Shown here: positions 27,700-35,671 of the stretch, piece after piece
How positions within the stretch are numbered: the first letter of the stretch is position 1
Layout: every line of letters begins with the position of its first letter
Assembly (NCBI RefSeq): GCF_000277645.1
Contig: NZ_AKGG01000012.1
Location: 152,388-216,387, forward strand
Direction of reading: 5' to 3'
Length of the DNA: 64,000 nt
Source of the DNA: Weissella koreensis KCTC 3621
Lineage (GTDB): Bacteria > Bacillota > Bacilli > Lactobacillales > Lactobacillaceae
Program-made: the position numbers and the translations under genes
Notes under the pieces: model-generated
What the model saw: only the letters and a program-made list of their open reading frames with translations
What the model was told of the DNA's origin: nothing
The model's database searches: none

Positions 27700-27783
27700 T
27701 TGTATTTTTTAACATCAAATATACAATTAATAAACTTCTACTATATAATGTCGTTCATGCGCTATTGGATACTGATACAAAAT

Positions 27784-27826
27784 AAAAAAGGCTAACCAGC
27801 TAGGAAGTTCCTAACCGATTAGCCTT
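27784..27826 (-). terminator. Terminator after the lysin remnant
   Basis: On the minus strand AAGGCTAATCGGTTAGGAA pairs with TTCCTAGCTGGTTAGCCTT (some mismatches) and runs into TTTTTTATTTT. It is the intact terminator of the decayed phage lysin gene. Confidence 0.85.
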
Positions 27827-27836
27827 TTAATTTATC

Positions 27837-28139
27837 CTATTCTGCGTATGCTGCTTTCAACCAAACCGGTTCTCCACCAATATTAACTTCAATGTATTGT
27901 CCTACACGACTCATAACTTTGTAATCATCATTTAAAGTAAAGAATTCTACATTACCATCATTTCCGTGGATAGTTTGATCAGATAATTTATTACCATATC
28001 AATCAGTCATTGTAATTGGCCCAGCTGGAATTAAATTATTGTAGTCAATTGGATTAATCGACATATCGTAATTCAATCCATACCACTTACCTTACCAAAT
28101 TGACCATTGATCATTAATGAGATATTGAAATCATAAGGT
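27837..28139 (-). pseudogene. Phage endolysin C-terminal fragment, decayed
   Basis: Reading the minus strand gives the end of a phage lysin-like protein: FNISLMINGQFGKW, YGLNYDMSINPIDYNN, GPITMTD, then GNDGNVEFFTLNDDYKV and a stop at 27837. There are three lesions. A GGTAA tandem duplication near 28086-28095 shifts the frame, a TGA at 27999-28001 replaces what looks like a Trp codon, and the 5' part is missing from about 28140, where an unrelated dehydrogenase fragment begins. The domain resembles cell-wall-binding ends of Lactobacillales phage lysins, and it differs from the tail of the intact lysin at 44771. It points toward tRNA-Leu, as a lysis gene next to an attachment site should. Confidence 0.7.
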
Positions 28140-28448
28140 ATTAATAATGTTGAATTTATTAAAATAGATTTAAATAATCTAGAAACCATCAGGATTACTC
28201 GTTCATATATAGGCCAAAATCATTCAGATATAAACGCTATTATCAATAACGCTGGTATCTCTGGTGACATGTCTAAAAGTTCATCAGATTTTACTGTTGA
28301 AGAATTAAAAGAAGCAACAGACGTTAATTTCTTCGGTGATTTTGAAATTATTAAGAGCTTCACCCCTATTTTAGCAACTAATAACGGTAAAATTTTAAAT
28401 CTAACAATTAATGAAAATCCCAATTCATTCTTCTATCCTTTCACTTAG
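28137..28448 (+). pseudogene. Short-chain dehydrogenase fragment
   Basis: An open frame of about 100 codons without a start codon reads VEFIKIDLNNLETI, then DINAIINNAGISG, VEELKEATDVNFFGDFEII and GKILNLTI before a TAG at 28446. The NNAG motif, the preceding acidic strand end and the VNFFG helix are those of the SDR Rossmann fold. Missing are the N-terminal TGxxxGxG cofactor motif and the C-terminal YxxxK catalytic part. It begins exactly where the lysin remnant ends, so both were probably cut by one rearrangement. Confidence 0.72.
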
Positions 28449-28560
28449 TATGATAAGTAAAACTACATTAAAATGGCTAGTTTTTATAAATGAAAGTCAA
28501 CCAACCTACGCTATATATATTTCAATGAAAAAAATATAAAATATACTTAATAAAATAAAA

Positions 28561-28605
28561 AGGACTAACAAACACTCCCACATCGGAGTTTGTTAGTCCT
28601 TTTTA
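28561..28605. terminator. Bidirectional terminator
   Basis: AGGACTAACAAACACTCC pairs with GGAGTTTGTTAGTCCT (small bulge) around a 6-nt loop, with A-rich and T-rich flanks. It can end the leftward membrane gene at 28666. Confidence 0.85.
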
Positions 28606-28665
28606 TTTTAAAAATGTTAAGTTTAAACACAAATCAATATTTCCTAATTAATTCGACTCCACTCA

Positions 28666-29070
28666 TCAATTTATAACCCTTTTCACTATATGAATAAGTC
28701 TTTCTTTTAAAGAATACTTTTTCAAAATATAAACACAACCTAAACTAAATCCACTAGCAAACAGTGTATATAATCCCAATTGTTGAGTCATAGGTGTTGG
28801 AATAACTAAAATTAGCAATGGAAAAGCATAGACTGCTGGTAATTGAATTCTAAACATTTTTAAAATTATCAGAATCAAAGGCATCATCATTGAAATATAA
28901 ATGACATCATTTGAAATTAATTGATGCACGCCCATGCTAAGATATGCAATGCCCGTTAAAATGATAACCTGTTTCAAAAATACATTTACAGGATAATGCT
29001 CTTTTTGAATGACTTCCAACAATAAAACTAAAACCGGCGGAATGGCAATCATCATATCAACGCCCAACAA
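28666..29070 (-). pseudogene. C-terminal half of a split membrane protein gene
   Basis: A 134-residue membrane protein reading (TTG start) that stays open further upstream right up to the TAA of the preceding gene, in the same frame (LLLWIILVHLLGVDMM...). It therefore looks like the second half of one ~305-residue protein interrupted by the TAA at 29101-29103. It shows about five spans and a stretch QLPAVYAFPLLILVIPTP that resembles the end of the first half. No start with a good ribosome-binding site is visible, which argues against a separate gene. The HPP-type family is possible but not certain. Confidence 0.6.
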
Positions 29071-29100
29071 ATGTACTAATATAATCCATAATAATAATAT

Positions 29101-29583
29101 TTACAAATATTGACGCATTGCATCTCTTTCAAGAGATTTTATAGGATTTTGAATATTTTTATAACTACCACTCAATAAAACTCCAAGCATTAAAATACTT
29201 GTCATACCCACAACAACTAAAATAAAATACCAATGACTAGTATTAGTAACAATTGGTAAAAGTCCCGTTGCAAATGAAGGTGCTAATTTTGAATTAGCTA
29301 TTTTCAACACAACTAACATTATTAATATAACTAGATATATTTTAAATAAGTAATCTATTTTCAATAAATTAATACTAAATCCCAATATTGCAGTAATCGA
29401 TGGCATCAAAACAATTTTAAAAGGATTCACAATCCAATGTGCCTCTTGCAAAGCTAAAACTCCCACACATAGTACTGCAAATTCAGGTAAAATCAAATGA
29501 TGGTTCCCCATTTTTACTGAAAATTCTACCATTAATAGGATTAATATATATCCAATTAAATAATTAATTCTTCTAATTTTCAT
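29101..29583 (-). CDS. N-terminal half of a split membrane protein (HPP-like?)
   Basis: A 160-residue protein with about five membrane spans. The layout LPEFAVLCVGVLALQEAHWI ... APSFATGLLPIVTNTSHWYF reminds me of HPP-family integral membrane proteins, but I do not hold this firmly. Directly after its TAA stop the same frame continues for another 145 codons of membrane protein that looks like a second copy of the same fold. I infer an original gene of 305 residues with an internal duplication, now cut by a nonsense codon; the N-terminal half may still be made. Confidence 0.6.
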   Translation of the reverse strand: MKIRRINYLIGYILILLMVEFSVKMGNHHLILPEFAVLCVGVLALQEAHWIVNPFKIVLMPSITAILGFSINLLKIDYLFKIYLVILIMLVVLKIANSKLAPSFATGLLPIVTNTSHWYFILVVVGMTSILMLGVLLSGSYKNIQNPIKSLERDAMRQYL

Positions 29584-29683
29584 TTAACACCTACCATTTT
29601 CAGATTTTAATCAAACACAATAAGAGTAACTATACACGTTTCATCGCATAAATTGTAGTTTTTCAGTTCGGTTATTTTATAAA

Positions 29684-29724
29684 AAAGATCAGAAACCCAG
29701 AATAATCTGAAGTTTCTGATCTTT
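29684..29724 (-). terminator. Terminator of the HAD-CPBP operon
   Basis: AAAGATCAGAAAC pairs with GTTTCTGATCTTT and is followed on the minus strand by TTTTTT. It lies just after the monooxygenase-fold gene and closes the four-gene unit that starts at 32036. Confidence 0.88.
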
Positions 29725-29737
29725 AATTTACTTATTG

Positions 29738-30235
29738 TTAAAATTTAGCAAATTGGAATTTCTTCTCACGGTAATGAACATTTGATGCATACTGAAATGA
29801 TTTGAAAAAATCATCTATTATCGGTTTAAATTCCTGTAACTGTTTTTCCGTTTTCCAAGTCGTTAAAATTGCATAATCAAAACCTTCATTTACTTGTAGT
29901 AAAAAGATATTAATTAATCCAGTTTCATCTTGATGATCAGTAATCCATGCCTTCGCGCGCATAATAAAATGTTCTCGCTCGTCATCATTTAATGTTAGAT
30001 AGTTCCAATCCATCAATCCTCGTAAATCAAGTGATTGATTTTGTTTAAATAAAACATCATATTGCACTCCAGAACTAAATGGGCTTTTCTCATTGATTGA
30101 ATATTCAATCAATTGAAAATGTTCATGATCATCTAGATCAAATGTTAAATATATTGGTCGATTAGAATAACGTTGTTGAACAGTTTGTAAAACATCTTTA
30201 GTACCAAAAGTAGTATAAATATATTCTTTTCCCAT
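29738..30235 (-). CDS. Putative monooxygenase-fold (ABM-like) protein
   Basis: A 165-residue soluble protein. The second half (residues ~105-150: LINIFLLQVNEGFDYAILTT, WKTEKQLQEFK) looks like a ferredoxin-like ABM domain of the kind found in HmoB/IsdG-type proteins of lactobacilli, preceded by a less typical N-terminal domain. Catalytic residues cannot be assigned by eye, so heme degradation is not claimed. The ATG at 30235 has GGAGGA at good spacing. It is the last gene of the operon and is separated from the CPBP gene by 33 bp. Confidence 0.6.
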   Translation of the reverse strand: MGKEYIYTTFGTKDVLQTVQQRYSNRPIYLTFDLDDHEHFQLIEYSINEKSPFSSGVQYDVLFKQNQSLDLRGLMDWNYLTLNDDEREHFIMRAKAWITDHQDETGLINIFLLQVNEGFDYAILTTWKTEKQLQEFKPIIDDFFKSFQYASNVHYREKKFQFAKF

Positions 30236-30268
30236 TATATTATCCTCCATCTTTCAAATTGAAAGTAA

Positions 30269-30991
30269 TTATTGAAATAATAAAATCAACATCGCAACCA
30301 AGTTATTTAAGCAATGTGTCGCCATCGAATATTGTAATTTCTGAGTCTTCTTATAAACAAATGCCAAAATTATCCCAGTTAATGAATATTGTATAAATGC
30401 CATTAATTGAAATGGTTGAAAAATGACATGGAATAATCCAAAGGCCATTCCTGAAACAACTACATTGGCCCACCAATATGAATTTTTCATAAAGTAATTC
30501 ATCAAAATTCCTCGGAAAATCGATTCCTCTAGTAGCGGAGCCAAGATAACTGATAAAAAGATTAAATATATTTTAGTTGCTAAACCAGCATGCGCCATTT
30601 CAACTAGCGCCAACTGATTAGCAGGTTCAACATTATTTCCAGTAATTAAAATTTTTACGATGGTCACTAACATACCAGCTACGATAATTAAAACGTATCC
30701 CTTAATAATCCAGAGCGTCTTTTGACGTCGAAAGGGCTCAAGTTTATTTTCAGGAGCAGCTAGTTGAATGTACTTTTTCATATACAACAATGTGATATAA
30801 AGCAACCCGCCCATCGTTAAAAGCATTGCTAAAATTGGTATCCAAGTATTTTCGTTTATATTGAATGCCTTAGCTATTAATTTGAGCATCAACAGACCAA
30901 AGTTTTGAATAATCACATCACAAAGCAACCCAATTAAAATAAATAAAATTCCTAATCCGCCAACTTTCCAAACACCTTTATTATTTATCAC
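30269..30991 (-). CDS. CPBP-family intramembrane metalloprotease
   Basis: About 240 residues with eight membrane spans and all three CPBP (Abi/CAAX protease) motifs: EESIFRGI, FGLFHV and HCLNN. Such proteins cleave prenylated or bacteriocin-type substrates or serve in self-immunity; no bacteriocin gene is seen nearby. The start is uncertain: GTG at 30991 has GAGGA 8 nt upstream and overlaps the end of the preceding gene, while an ATG at 31006 has no clear site. Confidence 0.85.
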   Translation of the reverse strand: MINNKGVWKVGGLGILFILIGLLCDVIIQNFGLLMLKLIAKAFNINENTWIPILAMLLTMGGLLYITLLYMKKYIQLAAPENKLEPFRRQKTLWIIKGYVLIIVAGMLVTIVKILITGNNVEPANQLALVEMAHAGLATKIYLIFLSVILAPLLEESIFRGILMNYFMKNSYWWANVVVSGMAFGLFHVIFQPFQLMAFIQYSLTGIILAFVYKKTQKLQYSMATHCLNNLVAMLILLFQ

Positions 30992-31193
30992 GACTCTTAT
31001 CCTCATCAACAGCTTTCTTGTTTTGAATATAAACCGTAATTATGGTCATTATAATCGTCGTTATAACCAATAATACAATGTAACCAATAATCGTTAATAC
31101 TGTTGATAAATCTAGCTTTGTCGCCAAATTACCCCAAATTAAAAATACAATTAAAATCGCTAATCCTGTTATAAATGACAAGGTTCTTTGCAT
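30981..31193 (-). CDS. Small two-span membrane protein
   Basis: A 70-residue protein with two hydrophobic spans (about residues 5-23 and 31-55) and a charged C-terminus (KKAVDEDKSRDK). No family is recognised. It lies 3 bp after the HAD phosphatase stop and overlaps the CPBP gene, so it is translated from the same transcript and may be coupled to the protease. Confidence 0.7.
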   Translation of the reverse strand: MQRTLSFITGLAILIVFLIWGNLATKLDLSTVLTIIGYIVLLVITTIIMTIITVYIQNKKAVDEDKSRDK

Positions 31194-31196
31194 TTT

Positions 31197-32036
31197 TTAA
31201 TCATCCCCCAAAACAAATCGTTCTAAAATTTCCGCAATTGCACCCTCATTATTTGTTCGATCAGTTATAACTTGAGCTACATCTTTGACTGGTTGAATAG
31301 CATTTTGAACAGCAATACCTAATCCAGCGGATTTAATCATCGCAATATCATTTGAATTATCGCCGGCTGAAATAATTTCTTCAGGATTAATTCCTAATTT
31401 AGCACCCAGGACATTCCCAGCTGAGCCTTTATCAACACCTGCAGGATTAAATTCAACATATCTTCCAGAGGAATAAGTCGCTTCCACTGCTTCAGAGCCC
31501 ACTGCTACCAAAACATTTGCCATTATCTTTTCACGCACTTCCAAATTAGAATGTTCAAAAATAATTTTCATCAGAGGCTCTTCATGCTTCAAAAAAGATA
31601 GATCAGGTTCCTCTAACAATTCATAAGAAACTCCTCGTTCATCCATATAATTTTTATCAGCCACTGAAATATTATAAATAAATAATTTATCGGTCGTATA
31701 AATGTGAGCATCAGTCAAAGGATCACTCTGGATCCCAGTTTTGAAAATTAAGTCCGCTAACATCAAGTCCATATCACGAGCAATTAAAACTTCATTATTC
31801 AAATTTTCAACAATTGCTCCTCCATTATAGGAAATTACATATTGTTGTGCTTTGTTTTTTAGACCTAATTTATCTAAGACACCCTGAACTGAATTAAAAG
31901 ATCGACCAGTGTTTGGTACAAATTTAAAACCCATTTGAACAGCTTTTTTAATTGCTTGAACATTTTTTTCATTAATGGTCCCATTATCGTTCAATAAGGT
32001 TTCATCTAAGTCAGATATTAACATTTTATATCGCAT
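31197..32036 (-). CDS. Cof-type HAD-IIB phosphatase
   Basis: A 279-residue HAD hydrolase. Motif I is SDLDETLLNDNG, motif II is in PNTGRS, and the C-terminal motif is EIISAGDNSNDIAMI, with a C2-type cap between. Members dephosphorylate sugar phosphates, FMN or other small metabolites; the substrate is not predictable here. GAGG precedes the ATG at 32036, and a -10-like TATAAT lies at 32071-32076. It leads the four-gene unit that ends at 29684. Confidence 0.92.
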   Translation of the reverse strand: MRYKMLISDLDETLLNDNGTINEKNVQAIKKAVQMGFKFVPNTGRSFNSVQGVLDKLGLKNKAQQYVISYNGGAIVENLNNEVLIARDMDLMLADLIFKTGIQSDPLTDAHIYTTDKLFIYNISVADKNYMDERGVSYELLEEPDLSFLKHEEPLMKIIFEHSNLEVREKIMANVLVAVGSEAVEATYSSGRYVEFNPAGVDKGSAGNVLGAKLGINPEEIISAGDNSNDIAMIKSAGLGIAVQNAIQPVKDVAQVITDRTNNEGAIAEILERFVLGDD

Positions 32037-32159
32037 CTGGTTTGCCTCTTTTTCATAAATTATTATCCTAATTATAACTTATATCTATTAATTTAACTCA
32101 GCATAAAATCTACAGATCTTAATTTACATGATATTGATTTTTTCATCATCCGAATGTGT

Positions 32160-32198
32160 AAAAAAATGACCAGCATTCGAAAAACGAAAACTAGTCAT
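32160..32198 (-). terminator. nagB terminator
   Basis: On the minus strand ATGACTAGTTTTCG pairs with CGAATGCTGGTCAT (imperfect in the middle), then TTTTTT. It lies about 50 bp after nagB. Confidence 0.8.
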
Positions 32199-32246
32199 AT
32201 CATCATTTCATATCAAAATAAAATGCATAGATATTATCTATCTAAA

Positions 32247-32954
32247 TTATTTATTTAAATTGCTAGCCGCAGCCTCATCTAAAATTACAACAACATTGTC
32301 ATGTTTTTGTAAAATTGATGCAGGTACATTCTCAGTTACTGGCCCCTCAATCATAGCTTGAACTGCTTGAGCCTTATTTGCACCATAAGCCACCATCAAA
32401 ATTTGCTTGGCTGACATAATTGACTTGATTCCCATTGAGTAAGCTTGGCGTGGAACGTCATTTTGATCGTCAAAGAAACGTGCATTCGCTTCAATCGTTG
32501 ATGCTGTTAAATCAACTTCATGTGTAGTTGATTCAAAAGAAGTTCCTGGTTCATTAAATCCAATATGCCCGTTTTGACCCAAACCTAAAATTTGTAAGTC
32601 ACGTGGGAATTGATCCAAAATAGCATCATATCGTTCTGATTCAGCTATTCCATCAGGATTTAACCCATCGGGAACATAGCTTTCTTTGAAAGGCTTCTCG
32701 TTGAATAAATGCTGTTGCATGAAGTAACGATAACTTTGTTCATGATCTCCAGATAAACCTTTGTACTCATCCAAATTAATTGAAATTTTATCTGAAAAAT
32801 CCATATCGCTTTTAGTAATAGCATCATAGATTGAAATAGGTGTTGAGCCAGTGGCTAATCCAAAAACTTTGGCATTAGTTTGTAAGGCATCTTGAAAAAC
32901 GCGAGCACCAACTTGTCCACCTTCAACCTGATCTTGAACTTTAATAATCTTCAT
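32247..32954 (-). CDS. nagB: Glucosamine-6-phosphate deaminase
   Basis: A 235-residue enzyme that converts glucosamine 6-phosphate to fructose 6-phosphate and ammonia, the entry of amino sugars to glycolysis. Diagnostic segments are [40 protein letters not shown] and the [19 protein letters not shown] stretch. The length is that of the short Firmicutes type. The promoter is overlapped by a GntR-type palindrome. nagA is not next to it in the window. Confidence 0.97.
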   Translation of the reverse strand: MKIIKVQDQVEGGQVGARVFQDALQTNAKVFGLATGSTPISIYDAITKSDMDFSDKISINLDEYKGLSGDHEQSYRYFMQQHLFNEKPFKESYVPDGLNPDGIAESERYDAILDQFPRDLQILGLGQNGHIGFNEPGTSFESTTHEVDLTASTIEANARFFDDQNDVPRQAYSMGIKSIMSAKQILMVAYGANKAQAVQAMIEGPVTENVPASILQKHDNVVVILDEAAASNLNK

Positions 32955-32983
32955 ATTCTTATTCCCAACCTTTCACTTCATAA

Positions 32984-33024
32984 TGGTATATACCAATTAT
33001 ATGACACAAATTTTTAAAGTACAA
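32984..33024 (-). promoter_or_regulatory. nagB promoter with NagR-like operator
   Basis: Minus-strand TTGTAC (33019-33024) and TATAAT (32996-33001) have a 17-bp spacer. The perfect palindrome TGGTATATACCA (32984-32995) begins right after the -10 box, at the transcription start. This is the form of binding site used by GntR-family NagR/YvoA repressors of amino sugar genes. Confidence 0.8.
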
Positions 33025-33073
33025 GTAAAATTAAATAATATCTCTAGAAACTGCAAAACATAAAGATCGCATC

Positions 33074-33109
33074 TGGTATACCATATACACTTTTCGATAA
33101 TGCTATAAT
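33074..33109 (+). promoter_or_regulatory. araC promoter with second NagR-like palindrome
   Basis: The palindrome TGGTATACCA (33074-33083) lies at the -35 position of an extended -10 promoter (TG-C-TATAAT, 33101-33109) that faces the AraC-type gene. It is shorter by two bases than the one at nagB, but the shared TGGTAT/ATACCA arms suggest the same repressor controls both directions. Confidence 0.55.
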
Positions 33110-33148
33110 TAGGTTAATGACTTGTCTGTTTGAGAAAGGTTGCTCATT

Positions 33149-34060
33149 ATGGAAAAATCAATTTTTAATGTCGTTAATAATCATACCTTTAATGCTAGTA
33201 TCTACTACCAATTTAGTGGTATCAGTCAAACCCTACCCTTCCATACTTTTGGCCCTGCCAAACGTCACGACTACATTATCCATTTTGTACTAAATGGGCA
33301 AGGAATTTTTTTTGTAGATAATGAGCAATTTCATTTACAAGCTGGTGATTCATTTTTGATTCGCCCAGGCGAATCCATTTTTTATCAATCTGATATTAAG
33401 AATCCATGGACCTATGCTTGGATTTCCTTCAATGGATCTGAAGCTAAACAAATTATCGAACATTTTTCCCCTTTTAAAAATGAGAACCATGTTTTCAATA
33501 CAGCTAATCAATTAAAATATTTAGAACTTATCCAAAAAACACTTAATTGGTCAGATTCATCACCACAAAGCGAATTACAATTGAATCAATTAGTTCATGA
33601 ATTATTGATTCAAGTAATCCAAGAATATCCATCACAGAAAAATCCACAAAATGATTTCAAAGGATCAAAGCTGGCCCGTCAAGCACGTGAATATATGGAT
33701 GAATACTTCGAAACAGGAATAAATGTAAATGATGTAGCTAATGAATTAAATGTTAACCGATCATATTTAACTAGAGTTTTTACTAGTAATTTTGGTCTGT
33801 CGCCTAAAGCTTGGTTAATTGGGGTTCGGATTAATAAGGCCAGCGAGCTTTTGCAAATGGAAAAAATGTCAGTTGATGAAATTTCCGAATCTGTAGGCTT
33901 TAACAATGTCTCAGTTTTCAGTCGATCATTTAACAAAATGGTCGGCGAAAGTCCCAGTAAATATCGTAAAAATCGTCAATTTAAACGAACAACTAATCTA
34001 CATAATCAGCAAATTAAAGATTTACTAAAAGCAGCTAAACCTGTTCGTCAAACTACATAA
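33149..34060 (+). CDS. AraC-family transcriptional regulator
   Basis: A 303-residue regulator with an N-terminal cupin sensor domain (YIIHFVLNGQGIFFVDNEQFHLQAGDSFLIRPGE) and two C-terminal helix-turn-helix units (DVANELNVNRSYLTRVF and VDEISESVGFNNVSVFSRSF, ending SPSKYRK). This is the layout of MsmR/RafR-type sugar regulators. I use the ATG at 33149 with AAAGG upstream; the preceding in-frame TTG at 33140 is less likely. The convergent galactose operon or nagB are possible targets, which is inference from position. Confidence 0.88.
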   Translation: MEKSIFNVVNNHTFNASIYYQFSGISQTLPFHTFGPAKRHDYIIHFVLNGQGIFFVDNEQFHLQAGDSFLIRPGESIFYQSDIKNPWTYAWISFNGSEAKQIIEHFSPFKNENHVFNTANQLKYLELIQKTLNWSDSSPQSELQLNQLVHELLIQVIQEYPSQKNPQNDFKGSKLARQAREYMDEYFETGINVNDVANELNVNRSYLTRVFTSNFGLSPKAWLIGVRINKASELLQMEKMSVDEISESVGFNNVSVFSRSFNKMVGESPSKYRKNRQFKRTTNLHNQQIKDLLKAAKPVRQTT

Positions 34061-34068
34061 AAATATAA

Positions 34069-34166
34069 AAAACCGATGTCTAAAGTCTTTTGATATAATA
34101 TGCTGTTTATCTTCTCATTTTTAGTGGGAAGCAGTATAAATATCAAATTTAAAGATCATCGGTTTT
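34069..34166. terminator. Long compound hairpin between araC and galT
   Basis: A 98-nt segment folds on itself in four stacked helices. The outer arms are AAAACCGATG / CATCGGTTTT, then TTTTGATAT / ATATCAAA, then ATGCTG / CAGTAT (one G-T), and innermost CTTCTCA / TGGGAAG around a T-rich loop. It lies in the gap between the convergent araC and galT genes and has T-rich ends in both directions, so it likely terminates both, but it is much longer than a normal terminator. Confidence 0.65.
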
Positions 34167-34177
34167 ATTTTTAAATT

Positions 34178-35647
34178 CTAATCAAAAGTGGCAATAAATT
34201 CAGAAAACCCTCGATGACCTTCTGAATCATCTTTAAATACACCCGCATCGGATAGTACTCTAGTAAAGACATCTGCCACAGCTTGTTTAACATAAGCATC
34301 GACATCGGTAAAAGAATGTTGTTTTAATTGATCAGCCCATTCTTGATGAATTGGATTAACCTTCTCAGCCTTATTCATCAAAAACGCCTTGACTTCATCC
34401 AATTCTCTGACCAAACGTGGAGGTAAAATCGCTAGTCCCATCACCTCAATTAAACCAATGTTCTCTTGCTTAATATGTTGAACATCTGCATGTGGATGAA
34501 AAATACCATCCGGATATTGATCATTTGTATTATTATCACGTAAAACTAAGTCAAGTTCGAAATCATCCCCACGCCGTCGCATAATTGGCGTTACAGTGTG
34601 ATGTCTTGTACCTTGATCATCACTTGCCTGAATCAATAAATCAATATTGTCATATTGATTCCATTTCAAACGAATCATTTCCGCCGCTTCAATTAAAGCT
34701 TCTCTGTCAGCGGATTTAAGACGAATCACACTCATTGGCCAATCAACAATTCCCGCCTGAACCATTGGGAAATTATTTAAATTAATCTTCTCTCTGATAG
34801 GTGCCTTAGCCATTGGAAAATCATGTTTTCCAGCTTGGTAATGATCATGCGTTAAAATGGATCCACCCACAATTGGTAAATCGGCATTTGATCCGATCAT
34901 ATATTCTGGAAATTGTTCAACGAAATCAGCTAGATGCTCAAAACTTTTCTTATTTACTATCATGGGTTGATGAATATGATTTAAAACAATGGCATGCTCA
35001 TTAAAATATGCATAGGGTGAGTACTGAAAGCCCCACTTTTCACCAGATAATTCTAAATTAATAATTCGATGATTGCTTCGAGCAGCTTGATTTAAGCTTC
35101 CAAAAAAACCTTCGTTTTCAATACAAAGTGCACAATCTGGATAACTATTTTGTGGTAACTTCAATGCTGCAGCAATTTCCTTAGGATTTTTCTCTGGTTT
35201 CGATAAATTAATCGTAATCTCTAGCTCTCCATATGGACTAGGTGCAAAATAATGAATATTTTTAGCAATTGATCGCATTTTTATATAATTATTTTGTTGA
35301 GATAAATGATAAAAATAATTGGTAGCCGCGTTTGGTTGCTGTTGATAATATTCCCAGAATTTATGATTAACTTGACTAGGTAAAGGCGTAATTGTATCCA
35401 TAATTAACGCTTCCATCATATCTAGATTAACTTTATCATTAATCATTTCATTCCTTTTAGCCGCATCCATTAAAGTTGATACAATTGTTTCCAATTCCTC
35501 TGGCGTTTTAACTTCAGGCGTACCCAAATTATTTGAGCCAATCAATCTTAATAATTCATTTTGATGATAAATTCGATCTTCTTCCTCAATTCGACCATTT
35601 TTGATTGCAATGGTCGTTAAATCATATACTGCTTGACCAACATTCAT
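34178..35647 (-). CDS. galT: UDP-glucose:hexose-1-phosphate uridylyltransferase
   Basis: A 489-residue GalT of the Firmicutes type (class 2), which exchanges UMP between UDP-glucose and galactose 1-phosphate in the Leloir pathway. The start MNVGQAVYDLTTIAIKNG and the internal VLNHIHQPM, GGSILTHDHYQAG segments match this class. GGAG precedes the ATG at 35647. It is the last gene of a permease-galK-galT operon, with 24 bp to galK. Confidence 0.96.
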   Translation of the reverse strand: MNVGQAVYDLTTIAIKNGRIEEEDRIYHQNELLRLIGSNNLGTPEVKTPEELETIVSTLMDAAKRNEMINDKVNLDMMEALIMDTITPLPSQVNHKFWEYYQQQPNAATNYFYHLSQQNNYIKMRSIAKNIHYFAPSPYGELEITINLSKPEKNPKEIAAALKLPQNSYPDCALCIENEGFFGSLNQAARSNHRIINLELSGEKWGFQYSPYAYFNEHAIVLNHIHQPMIVNKKSFEHLADFVEQFPEYMIGSNADLPIVGGSILTHDHYQAGKHDFPMAKAPIREKINLNNFPMVQAGIVDWPMSVIRLKSADREALIEAAEMIRLKWNQYDNIDLLIQASDDQGTRHHTVTPIMRRRGDDFELDLVLRDNNTNDQYPDGIFHPHADVQHIKQENIGLIEVMGLAILPPRLVRELDEVKAFLMNKAEKVNPIHQEWADQLKQHSFTDVDAYVKQAVADVFTRVLSDAGVFKDDSEGHRGFSEFIATFD

Positions 35648-35671
35648 TTATCCCATCTCCCCGTTTTGAAT

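Noticed and set aside
28220..28423. 67-codon minus-strand frame opposite the SDR remnant
   Set aside because: The plus strand carries the recognisable NNAG-type protein; the reverse is a shadow.
30269..31193. CPBP protease plus small membrane protein as a bacteriocin-immunity or defence system
   Set aside because: No leader-peptide gene, ABC transporter or known defence partner is near; the operon otherwise holds metabolic genes.
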